Shown: positions 5,599-11,074 of the stretch, piece after piece
Position numbering within the stretch: the first letter of the stretch is position 1
Layout: every line of letters begins with the position of its first letter
Source: JAIFWC01 sp035688135
Lineage (GTDB): Bacteria; Patescibacteriota; Saccharimonadia; Saccharimonadales; UBA10212
Assembly: GCA_035688135.1 (NCBI GenBank)
Contig: DASSNG010000049.1
Coordinates: 1 to 11,799 of the forward strand
DNA length: 11,799 bases
Reading direction: 5' to 3'
Position numbers and translations under genes: made by a program
Notes under the pieces: generated by a model
Database searches by the model: none
The model's input: the letters and a program-made list of their open reading frames with translations, nothing else
Told to the model about the DNA's origin: nothing

Positions 5599-6384
5599 TT
5601 ACCTTAATTTCGGCATTATCGCGAAGCGCCAGTAAACGCCGCTGGCGAGTATGGCCAGAATAGTTACCGCTATCCAAGGATCCAGTCCTTGCTGCATGCC
5701 GGTGTTGGGAAGCTGAGCTCCACCTAAGCCGCCAAGGCTGGCCGTAGTAAAGGCCGCGCCCAATACTTGGCCCGCGCCTTTACCTCCAGTTGCCGGGACA
5801 GTGCCGCCCTGGCCTCCTCCCTGGCCGCCGCTGTTAATTGAGACATCGATGGCAGAACTATTGTTGTTGGTGGCATTACCGCTGGTGGCGGAACCGCCGG
5901 TAGTATTGTTAGCTACTTTTGCGTTGCCGCTCGAAGCGGACTGATGGTTGTAGCTGCTGACATTTACGTCATTGTTATTATTTATTTTTGTATAGTTCGA
6001 ATAGCTTGAGTTTATCGGAGAATTAGGTCCGGAAGTACTCATTGAGCCCAGCCCTCCTATTCCGCTGACCGCCAAGGGGTTACTAATAGCAACCGAAGTC
6101 TTGGCGGTGCTGTTGTTGGTGGCATTACCGCTGGTGGCGGAGCCGCCGGTAGTGTTATGCGACACTGTGGCATTACCGCTGGTAGCGGTCTGGCAATTCG
6201 AACTCGTGACCGAGATGTCGTTATCATTACTGATACTCTCCCGGTTTGACCAACTGGCGGTTATCCCGCTGTTGGGGCCTTTGGTCGATACATTTGAATC
6301 AGCTAGGCTTAATGGAGCGGATACCGTGAAGACGGTGGCTGCAAAACCAATAGCCGTCGCCGATTTGGCGATGCGCTTTAACAT
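5599..6384 (-). CDS. Secreted repeat-containing LPNTG cell-wall protein
   Basis: A 261-residue surface protein of unknown function. Residues 1-28 form a Sec signal peptide (KR, hydrophobic core, SLA before DS). Two Asn/Ser/Thr-rich repeats, offset by exactly 83 residues, start at STKGPNS (33) and STSGPNS (116). Both end in NTTGGSATSGNATNN. Then come a Gly-rich linker, VPATG at 196-200, the sorting signal LPNTG at 225-229, a membrane segment (about 235-257) and a tail ending KLR. This is the classical sortase substrate architecture. The repeats alternate small polar and hydrophobic residues, suggesting a beta-solenoid or adhesin-like stalk (inference). There is one cysteine (C64) and no enzyme motif. 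The start has GAGGAG 6 nt upstream. The sortase follows in the same operon. Confidence 0.9.
   Translation of the reverse strand: MLKRIAKSATAIGFAATVFTVSAPLSLADSNVSTKGPNSGITASWSNRESISNDNDISVTSSNCQTATSGNATVSHNTTGGSATSGNATNNSTAKTSVAISNPLAVSGIGGLGSMSTSGPNSPINSSYSNYTKINNNNDVNVSSYNHQSASSGNAKVANNTTGGSATSGNATNNNSSAIDVSINSGGQGGGQGGTVPATGGKGAGQVLGAAFTTASLGGLGGAQLPNTGMQQGLDPWIAVTILAILASGVYWRFAIMPKLR
5862..5904. repeat. Direct repeat copy within the LPNTG gene (distal)
   Basis: Nearly identical to 6111-6153, with 30 identical bases, one A/G change and then 11 more identical bases. The offset is 249 bp, exactly 83 codons, so it keeps reading frame. It encodes the shared TTGGSATSGNATNN block of protein repeat 2. 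The nucleotide identity suggests recent duplication or ongoing gene conversion. Confidence 0.85.
6111..6153. repeat. Direct repeat copy within the LPNTG gene (proximal)
   Basis: Partner of 5862-5904, encoding the matching block of protein repeat 1. Sequence outside this segment is diverged between the two repeats, so conservation is concentrated in this C-terminal third of each unit. Confidence 0.85.
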
Positions 6385-6390
6385 ACGATT

Positions 6391-6398
6391 CTCCTCTC
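6391..6398 (-). promoter_or_regulatory. Shine-Dalgarno site of the LPNTG gene
   Basis: GAGAGGAG on the minus strand ends 6 nt before the ATG at 6384, a strong ribosome site. The 156-nt gap up to tRNA-Arg (6541) holds no gene. I see no confident promoter in it on the minus strand. Confidence 0.75.
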
Positions 6399-6522
6399 AT
6401 CGTTGTTAGGTTCTGCACCCCTGCCTTCTATTCAAAAGAAGTTACTTTAATACTAAACCGGCCAGGTATATTTTTCTGTAAACAATCGCACAATAATTCC
6501 CGCCTGCGCCCAAGGCCTTCTC

Positions 6523-6531
6523 TGTTAAAAT
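6523..6531 (+). promoter_or_regulatory. Extended -10 of tRNA-Arg(TCG)
   Basis: TGTTAAAAT matches an extended -10 (TGnTAAAAT) and ends 9 nt before the tRNA 5' end, giving almost no leader. No -35 consensus was found. Confidence 0.55.
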
Positions 6532-6540
6532 TAGATTTAC

Positions 6541-6617
6541 GCGCCCGTAGCTCAGCGGATCAGAGCGCTTGTCTTCGGAACAAGAGGTCGTAGGTTCGAA
6601 TCCTACCGGGCGTACCA
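6541..6617 (+). tRNA. tRNA-Arg(TCG)
   Basis: Complete cloverleaf: acceptor GCGCCCG/CGGGCGT, D stem GCTC/GAGC, anticodon stem CTTGT/ACAAG with loop CTTCGGA (anticodon TCG at 6575-6577, reading CGA), and T arm GTAGG/CCTAC around TTCGAAT. Discriminator A and encoded CCA (6615-6617) are present. It is a single gene with its own promoter, and its 3' end faces the CofE-like gene only 2 nt away. Confidence 0.96.
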
Positions 6618-6619
6618 GA

Positions 6620-7369
6620 TTACAACTTACCGCGGCCGCCTTTTTGCCACTCGCCATTATTAAAGAATGAGGAAAATAAATCTTCACTGAGCGAAAGATA
6701 TATCCCGTCAAGCTCTTCGTGCGTAGGGTCAGAATCCCTGAAATGTACCAGAGGAAAATCGCTTATAACACATAGCGGCGTCTGCTCCGCCCCTTCTCCC
6801 ATAGCCAGGGTCGCGGCGGCCGCAAGCCCTTCAATAATGTTAGCCTGTTCAAGCTGGAATTCCCGTCCGAAGAGGTCCATTGTATGCCGGTAGTCATTCA
6901 CCGGCATGAACCCGCTGTAAGCCAGGCAGGTGCCGACTGCTCCTAAGCGCATCGGCAGGGAAGTGCTGTCCGTGATAATCACTCCAAGATTCTTAAGGCC
7001 GTGTCCGGCTTGGAGGTGCCGGCGCGCCCGGTTGGCAGATTCTTGTACGTCGTCTGGCAGAAGGACAAAGTTACCTCCTCCGTTAGATTCGTCAATGCCG
7101 CTTGAGCCCAGTATCGTTTTACGGGCAATCGTAAAATGATGCCGGTAGCGGTTGTGCTCGGCAGGAAAGTAAAGCTCCGCTTCGCTTTTTACAAGCTTCT
7201 CCTTATCGCTATCCATTGCCGCCACCCGGCCTTCGCACAGCGAAACCACCTTTGAAGTGATAGCTATGATTGAATTTTCTTCCAAAGCCTTAAGATTATC
7301 ATCTAAAAATTTCTCCAGGTCTTTCTGGCCCGGGAGGACCCTTAGGGTCTTTATGGGATTTACAATCAT
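6620..7369 (-). CDS. CofE-like (F420-0 gamma-glutamyl ligase family) protein
   Basis: A 249-residue cytoplasmic protein of the CofE/COG1478 family, which joins glutamate through its gamma-carboxyl to an acceptor, with GTP in true CofE. Matching blocks are IIAITSKVVSLCEGR (about residues 34-48), GVIITDSTSLPMRLG and VNDYRHTMDLFG. The family's usual PWRxG segment appears as LPMRLG, a divergence in the active-site region. No other F420 gene is visible. The window instead holds three folate genes, and CofE homologues have been proposed as folate polyglutamylating enzymes in some bacteria lacking FolC, so folate is a possible acceptor (inference). The ATG at 7369-7367 is chosen over a longer reading (to 7453) because TATAAT lies 6 nt upstream and family similarity begins there. 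Confidence 0.85.
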   Translation of the reverse strand: MIVNPIKTLRVLPGQKDLEKFLDDNLKALEENSIIAITSKVVSLCEGRVAAMDSDKEKLVKSEAELYFPAEHNRYRHHFTIARKTILGSSGIDESNGGGNFVLLPDDVQESANRARRHLQAGHGLKNLGVIITDSTSLPMRLGAVGTCLAYSGFMPVNDYRHTMDLFGREFQLEQANIIEGLAAAATLAMGEGAEQTPLCVISDFPLVHFRDSDPTHEELDGIYLSLSEDLFSSFFNNGEWQKGGRGKL

Positions 7370-7375
7370 GCGTTT

Positions 7376-7381
7376 ATTATA
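7376..7381 (-). promoter_or_regulatory. -10 hexamer directly upstream of the CofE-like gene
   Basis: On the minus strand this reads TATAAT, followed by 6 nt and the ATG, exactly placing +1 at the A of the start codon. No Shine-Dalgarno can exist. This is the clearest leaderless candidate in the window. Confidence 0.65.
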
Positions 7382-7402
7382 TGGCTGCCGAGATAAAACA
7401 GA

Positions 7403-7408
7403 TATAAT
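7403..7408 (+). promoter_or_regulatory. Possible upstream -10 for the histidine kinase
   Basis: TATAAT, 29 nt before the ATG at 7438, would give a leader of about 23 nt beginning with AGGAAAG. That is too far (about 15 nt) from the ATG for a normal Shine-Dalgarno. It lies divergent to the CofE-like -10, with 21 nt between the hexamers. Confidence 0.4.
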
Positions 7409-7426
7409 GATAATCAGGAAAGAAAT

Positions 7427-7432
7427 TATAAA
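7427..7432 (+). promoter_or_regulatory. Second candidate -10 abutting the histidine kinase start
   Basis: TATAAA followed by 5 nt and the ATG at 7438, the same close spacing seen before other genes here. It competes with the better hexamer at 7403; only transcript 5' ends can decide. Confidence 0.35.
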
Positions 7433-7437
7433 TAAAT

Positions 7438-8574
7438 ATGGTGGGCACCCCAAACCAGATGCAGCCTCAGCCTGCGCTTCCCCCGCGGCCGCGCAAGGGA
7501 GGGCTCAGGATCCGAGCAAAGTTTATCCTGATGATCAGCGCGGTCCTGGTAGTGGTTTTCGGATTGCTGGGAGCGTTCCTGGTCCGGAATCTGAAAGGCG
7601 GCCATCAGGAGATGATTATATTCGGGCTGATGCTGATGGGGCTGATAGCCTGCGCGGTAACCGCGTATGTCTTTCTGGGATACTTCATCCTTAAGCCTCT
7701 TAGCCGGCTGGCCGAGGCTTCAGAGGCATTGGTGCAGGGGAACTTCAGCCTTGACGGGCTGGATAACAGGTCCGATGAGATAGGAGAGCTGGCCAGAAGC
7801 ATCAATATCACCGCTTCCTCGCTGAAGATGAACATCACCAAGCTTAAAGGCCTGGATTCACAGAAGGACGAGTTCATTAAAATCGTATCGCACAACCTAA
7901 GAACGCCACTGACTATCATCCAAAGCAATGCCGCGTTCCTGGACAGTAACCAGATGACCCCGATAATGAAGAAAATGGTCCAGGGCATTGAAGATAGCGC
8001 CCGGCGTCTAAATCTGTTTTCCGAGCAGATACTGACCATAACGGATTTTGAGTCCGGCAAAAAAGGCAATGCTTTCATGGCTTCTACGACCCTGAACGAG
8101 ATGCTGGGCGGCCTGAGCCGCGAGTACGAAGAAATGGCCAAGGCCAAGAACATTAACTTTAAGACCGATATCCAAAACGGTGACACAAAGTTCTTGAGCA
8201 GCCAGTTCCTGATGGCCCAGGCCATCCGCAATCTGCTCGATAATTCCCTGAAATTCACTCCCGAGCAGGGTACGGTGGAGCTGACCGCTTCGGTGACCGA
8301 CAAGATATCAATCCAGGTCAAAGATACCGGCATAGGCATAAAGCCGGAAGAAGTGCCGAAACTGTTTACCAAGTTCCACCGCGCCAGCGATACCATGGTC
8401 TACGATTACGAGGGTACCGGCATCGGCCTTTACGTGACGAAGCTTATAATAGACGGGCAAAAAGGGACTATTAAAGCAGACAGTAAGCTGGGCGAGGGAA
8501 CCACCTTCAATATAGAGCTGCCGTACTTTCCGCCGGAGCAGCCCCGGACGGAAGAACAGCTGTCTTCTCGGTAA
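7438..8574 (+). CDS. Membrane sensor histidine kinase without extracellular sensor domain
   Basis: A 378-residue two-component kinase. A proline-rich basic N-terminus precedes two membrane helices (about 27-50 and 58-85) separated by only about 8 residues, so there is no extracytoplasmic sensing domain. A HAMP-like linker (about 85-137) follows, then the HisKA dimerization domain with His152 in SHNLRTPL, and the HATPase_c domain: N-box RNLLDNSLKF (264-273), G1 DTGIGI (296-301), F-box FTKFHRA and G2 GTGIGL (326-331). All ATP-binding boxes are present. The residue after the phospho-accepting His is Asn153 instead of the usual Glu/Asp. No response regulator gene is in the window, so it is an orphan here. 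It probably senses a membrane or cytoplasmic signal. The last 68 nt overlap the convergent cyclo-ligase gene. Confidence 0.95.
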   Translation: MVGTPNQMQPQPALPPRPRKGGLRIRAKFILMISAVLVVVFGLLGAFLVRNLKGGHQEMIIFGLMLMGLIACAVTAYVFLGYFILKPLSRLAEASEALVQGNFSLDGLDNRSDEIGELARSINITASSLKMNITKLKGLDSQKDEFIKIVSHNLRTPLTIIQSNAAFLDSNQMTPIMKKMVQGIEDSARRLNLFSEQILTITDFESGKKGNAFMASTTLNEMLGGLSREYEEMAKAKNINFKTDIQNGDTKFLSSQFLMAQAIRNLLDNSLKFTPEQGTVELTASVTDKISIQVKDTGIGIKPEEVPKLFTKFHRASDTMVYDYEGTGIGLYVTKLIIDGQKGTIKADSKLGEGTTFNIELPYFPPEQPRTEEQLSSR

Positions 8575-9034
8575 CCACGGTATCAAGCGGTATATCATAG
8601 GCCTGGCGGGGCAGCTTGCCATCTAAGTATCCGTTATGAAAGCAAGCCCCAACCTTGTAAGCCTGCGGCTGGCCGGCCAAGAATCTGTCATAAAAACCGC
8701 CTCCCCAGCCTAACCGGTAATTATCCTTATCGAAGGCCAGGCATGGCACCAGTATCAGGTCGAATTTAGCTGTTGGGAGCTTTTGCTTTTTTGACCGCCC
8801 TAAAAGGGTGATATCAGTATCGGGGAACTTATATTTCACGGCTTCCAGAAGGGGATTTATATCCACCTCTTTTAATCTTGGAATCGCGGCGTAGGCGCAG
8901 ATTTTTTTAACCTTGTTCCAATCGACTTCCAGAAATATCCCCCGGCATATTTTCAAGCTGTATGCTTCAATATCATCGGATGCCATAGCCAGCCTTATGG
9001 CCTTATATTTTTCTCTTAGCTCCGGCTTAGTCAC
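8507..9034 (-). CDS. 5-formyltetrahydrofolate cyclo-ligase
   Basis: Converts 5-formyl-THF to 5,10-methenyl-THF with ATP in the cytoplasm, recycling the by-product of serine hydroxymethyltransferase. At 175 residues it is a little shorter than typical (about 180-200). The diagnostic glycine-rich block LGWGGGFYDRFL is at 108-119, preceded by FDLILVPCLAFD (91-102) and followed by AYDIPLDTVVTE (145-156). The GTG at 9034 is chosen: the neighbouring ATG at 9036 is out of frame and stops at once, and a TATACT -10-like hexamer (9041-9046, minus) lies 6 nt upstream, so the message is probably leaderless with a GTG start. Its 3' end overlaps the histidine kinase by 68 nt in antisense. It works with GlyA and FolD. 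Confidence 0.95.
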   Translation of the reverse strand: MTKPELREKYKAIRLAMASDDIEAYSLKICRGIFLEVDWNKVKKICAYAAIPRLKEVDINPLLEAVKYKFPDTDITLLGRSKKQKLPTAKFDLILVPCLAFDKDNYRLGWGGGFYDRFLAGQPQAYKVGACFHNGYLDGKLPRQAYDIPLDTVVTEKTAVLPSGAAPAESTAALY

Positions 9035-9040
9035 ATACCA

Positions 9041-9046
9041 AGTATA
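9041..9046 (-). promoter_or_regulatory. -10 hexamer directly upstream of the cyclo-ligase gene
   Basis: On the minus strand TATACT, then 6 nt, then the GTG start. The spacing is identical to that before the CofE-like gene. There is no Shine-Dalgarno. Confidence 0.5.
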
Positions 9047-9117
9047 TCGCTAAGCGGGGAGCCAGGCGGGCCCTAGTAAACGTTATTGAAATCAAAAATA
9101 CGGCAATATGGTAGCAT

Positions 9118-9123
9118 TAACAT
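9118..9123 (+). promoter_or_regulatory. Candidate -10 of the small membrane protein
   Basis: TAACAT, 5 nt before the ATG at 9129. A TTGAAA at 9086-9091 lies upstream, but its spacing to TAACAT (26 nt) is wrong; it would pair, with 15 nt, to a TATGGT at 9107. Weak evidence. Confidence 0.3.
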
Positions 9124-9128
9124 AAGTT

Positions 9129-9434
9129 ATGCCAGAACAAAAAGTTAAACAAAGTTTTATTGCATCGGTTATATTAACTGTTCTTGCACTTATAATAAAT
9201 GTATGGGAACAGGCTACCACTGGGCAGGTTAATGGCTCTATCCAATGGGCTGTGCTCCCTATTGCTGGTGTAGCGATGCTCTTTACCTACATCATCGCAA
9301 AATACGCTTCTAGAAAAGGAGCAGATACAAAATGGGTAGGCAGATCATTGTTACTCATGATTGCCTTATCATTAATTATAATCCAGGTATCCACACGTAT
9401 GTGGGGCTTTGCACCCCAGGGTTGGACATTTTAA
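9129..9434 (+). CDS. Small membrane protein with three predicted helices, unknown function
   Basis: A 101-residue protein I do not recognise. Three hydrophobic segments (about 9-26, 39-58 and 70-88) are separated by short polar loops carrying WEQATTGQ and KYASRKGADTK. Basic residues cluster in the N-terminus and in the second loop, so the N-terminus and that loop probably face the cytoplasm. There are no cysteines, histidines or catalytic motifs. The coding sequence is visibly richer in A+T than the surrounding genes and uses many AAA, ATA and TTA codons, which could mean recent acquisition or relaxed codon selection. It stands alone between the cyclo-ligase (divergent) and tRNA-Lys (convergent). 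It is supported as a gene by its length, hydropathy pattern and clean start and stop, not by homology. Confidence 0.7.
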   Translation: MPEQKVKQSFIASVILTVLALIINVWEQATTGQVNGSIQWAVLPIAGVAMLFTYIIAKYASRKGADTKWVGRSLLLMIALSLIIIQVSTRMWGFAPQGWTF

Positions 9435-9474
9435 TAAGAAAAAGAACTACCGCAGGGAGTCATGTGTTTATGCA

Positions 9475-9551
9475 TGGAGGGCCCACAGGGACTCGAACCC
9501 TGGACACGAGGCTTAAGAGGCCTCTGCTCTAACCAACTGAGCTATGGGCCC
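9475..9551 (-). tRNA. tRNA-Lys(CTT)
   Basis: On the minus strand: acceptor GGGCCCA/TGGGCCC, D stem GCTC/GAGC, anticodon stem GAGGC/GCCTC, loop CTCTTAA with anticodon CTT (complement of 9515-9517), and T arm CAGGG/CCCTG around TTCGAGT. CCA is encoded (9475-9477). The discriminator position is T (9478), unlike the A usual for bacterial tRNA-Lys. It reads AAG. Confidence 0.95.
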
Positions 9552-9613
9552 GCGCTTGGGGTCGGAACATACAAACTTTAGCAAACTACCTCTGTTTTTA
9601 CAAGATTTTAGAG

Positions 9614-9619
9614 TACAAT
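9614..9619 (+). promoter_or_regulatory. -10 hexamer directly upstream of folD
   Basis: TACAAT, 8 nt before the ATG at 9628, the same spacing as before the SpoIIAA-like gene. An AGG lies only 2 nt from the ATG, too close to act as a Shine-Dalgarno, so a leaderless message is likely. Confidence 0.5.
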
Positions 9620-9627
9620 TACCAGGT

Positions 9628-10431
9628 ATGAAATTGCTCAACGGCGCGGAACTGGCAGGATATATAAAAGAACGCCATGCCAAGCAGGTGAGGTCGCTCA
9701 AAGGACGGAAGATCCATCCTAAGCTGGCCATCGTCCAGGCAAAAGATGATCCAGTGATTGACACCTATGTATCCCTTAAGCGGAAGTATGGCGCCGATAT
9801 TGGAGTGGACGTAGAACTCCATAAGATAAAGCAGGCGGAGGTGGCAAGTGTTCTTAAGAAGCTGAATCAGGACAGCCTAGTACATGGCATAATCATTCAG
9901 CTGCCGCTGTCCGACCCGTCCCAGACCGATGAAATCGTCAATCAGGTCGCTCCAGCTAAGGATGTGGATTCGCTGGGCGCGGGTTCTGAATTCACCCCCG
10001 CCACGCCAATGGCGATACTCTGGCTGCTGTCAGGATACAATATCGGGCTGGCCGGTCTGAGCATATTACTGATAGGCCGCGGCAAGCTGGTAGGAGCACC
10101 GCTGGAAAAAATACTTAAAGATTCCGGCTATAAGGTAGAAGTCATCGAAAGGGAGGTCCCGGACCTGAAAGAGTACACCTTGGACGCGGATATCATCATC
10201 ACGGCTACCGGCAGTCCGGCTATACTTTACCCGGATATGATTAAAAAGGGCGCCGTGGTGGTTGATGCCGGCGTTGCAAGCGAACACGGCAAGACGGTGG
10301 GGGACCTGGCGCCGGAAGTATATGAGCGAGACGACCTGACCCTTACTCCCGAGAAAGGCGGCGTGGGGCCGCTGACGGTCTGCGCCCTGTTTGAAAATGT
10401 CATAAGGGCTGCGCAAAATGGAGCGCGTTAA
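9628..10431 (+). CDS. folD: Methylenetetrahydrofolate dehydrogenase/cyclohydrolase
   Basis: Bifunctional cytoplasmic enzyme interconverting 5,10-methylene-, 5,10-methenyl- and 10-formyl-THF with NADP. It has 267 residues, slightly below the usual 280-300. Catalytic residues correspond to E. coli FolD: Tyr47 and Lys51 (DTYVSLKRK), Gln91 (IIIQLPLS) and Asp114 (AKDVD). The nucleotide-binding segment is LLIGRGKLVGAP (147-158), with GRG instead of the common GRS. The signature ending KGGVGPLT (243-250) is present, and FTPATP replaces the common FxPCTP. The ATG at 9628 is preferred to a longer reading (from 9544) because that extension runs into tRNA-Lys and a TACAAT lies 8 nt upstream. The stop overlaps the start of murI by 14 nt, so the two are co-transcribed. 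Confidence 0.96.
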   Translation: MKLLNGAELAGYIKERHAKQVRSLKGRKIHPKLAIVQAKDDPVIDTYVSLKRKYGADIGVDVELHKIKQAEVASVLKKLNQDSLVHGIIIQLPLSDPSQTDEIVNQVAPAKDVDSLGAGSEFTPATPMAILWLLSGYNIGLAGLSILLIGRGKLVGAPLEKILKDSGYKVEVIEREVPDLKEYTLDADIIITATGSPAILYPDMIKKGAVVVDAGVASEHGKTVGDLAPEVYERDDLTLTPEKGGVGPLTVCALFENVIRAAQNGAR

Positions 10432-11074
10432 AGTCGGCGTATTCGACAGCGGTGTCGGAGCCCGTCACGTAATTAACTCTATCCTCGCAGAACTGCCGGA
10501 TTTGGAAATCATGTACAAGGACGATAAAAAACATGTTCCTTATGGCAGCCGTTCGATCCAAGAAATACACGGTTTTGTGCGGCCGATATTCCAGCAGTTC
10601 GTAGACGAGGGCTGCCAAGTCATAGTCGTGGCCTGCAATACGGTAACCACTAATCTTATTTCGGAGCTGCGCCAGGAATTTGATATTCCTATGGTTGGGA
10701 TGGAGCCGGCCATTAAGCCGGCCGCCGCCGCTACGAAGACCGGAGTCATCGCTGTCTGTGCGACCCCAAGAACTTTATCAAGCAGCCGATATGCCTGGCT
10801 GAAGAAAGAATATGCCGTTGGAGTTGAAGTCCTGGAGCCTGAGTGCAGCGACTGGGCCCTGATGATAGAGAACAACAAAATAGAACGCGAGAAAGTCGCA
10901 AATACCATAGAAAAAGTTATACAAAAAAACGCCGACCAAATCGTGCTGGGCTGCACCCATTACCACTGGATAGAGGAGCTTATAAAAGAAGTGGCCGCGG
11001 GCAGAGCAGCGGTAATCCAGCCTGAAGAACCGGTGATAAGACAGCTCAAGACAGTTCTAGAACAGCTTGCTTGA
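10418..11074 (+). CDS. murI: Glutamate racemase, short divergent form
   Basis: Converts L-glutamate to D-glutamate for peptidoglycan, the substrate that MurD adds next. It has 218 residues against about 260-285 for typical MurI. Both catalytic cysteines are present, Cys73 in ACNTVTT and Cys179 in LGCTHYHWI, as are Asp10 in FDSGVG and the PYGSRS block (41-46). Differences from consensus are DSGVGARH (usually DSGVGGLS), ACNTVT (usually ACNTAS) and GCTHYHW (usually GCTHFP). The shortening and these changes suggest a divergent branch of the Asp/Glu racemase family, but two catalytic cysteines with these contexts favour glutamate racemase. The start overlaps folD by 14 nt (translational coupling). 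The last 29 nt overlap murD, which runs the other way. Confidence 0.88.
   Translation: MERVKVGVFDSGVGARHVINSILAELPDLEIMYKDDKKHVPYGSRSIQEIHGFVRPIFQQFVDEGCQVIVVACNTVTTNLISELRQEFDIPMVGMEPAIKPAAAATKTGVIAVCATPRTLSSSRYAWLKKEYAVGVEVLEPECSDWALMIENNKIEREKVANTIEKVIQKNADQIVLGCTHYHWIEELIKEVAAGRAAVIQPEEPVIRQLKTVLEQLA

Noticed and set aside
6442..6711. Minus-strand reading frame containing RPVGFEPTTSCSEDKRSDPL
   Set aside because: This is the well-known spurious translation of the strand opposite a tRNA; it lies across tRNA-Arg(TCG) and the end of the CofE-like gene.
7370..7453. N-terminal extension of the CofE-like protein (hydrophobic FIISFLIIIISVL segment)
   Set aside because: It looks like a membrane anchor, but it crosses the divergent promoter region including TATAAT 6 nt before the internal ATG, and family similarity begins at that ATG.
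7605..8396. 263-residue minus-strand frame within the histidine kinase gene
   Set aside because: Long only because the opposite strand of a G+C-balanced gene lacks stops; no domain features, while the plus-strand protein has all kinase boxes.
9544..9627. N-terminal extension of FolD
   Set aside because: It starts inside tRNA-Lys and contains the folD -10 region; the family N-terminus fits the ATG at 9628.
9332..9764. Frames with GGPTGTRTLDTRLKRPLL (plus) and GPIAQLVRAEAS (minus)
   Set aside because: Both arise from reading through tRNA-Lys; neither has family similarity or a credible start.
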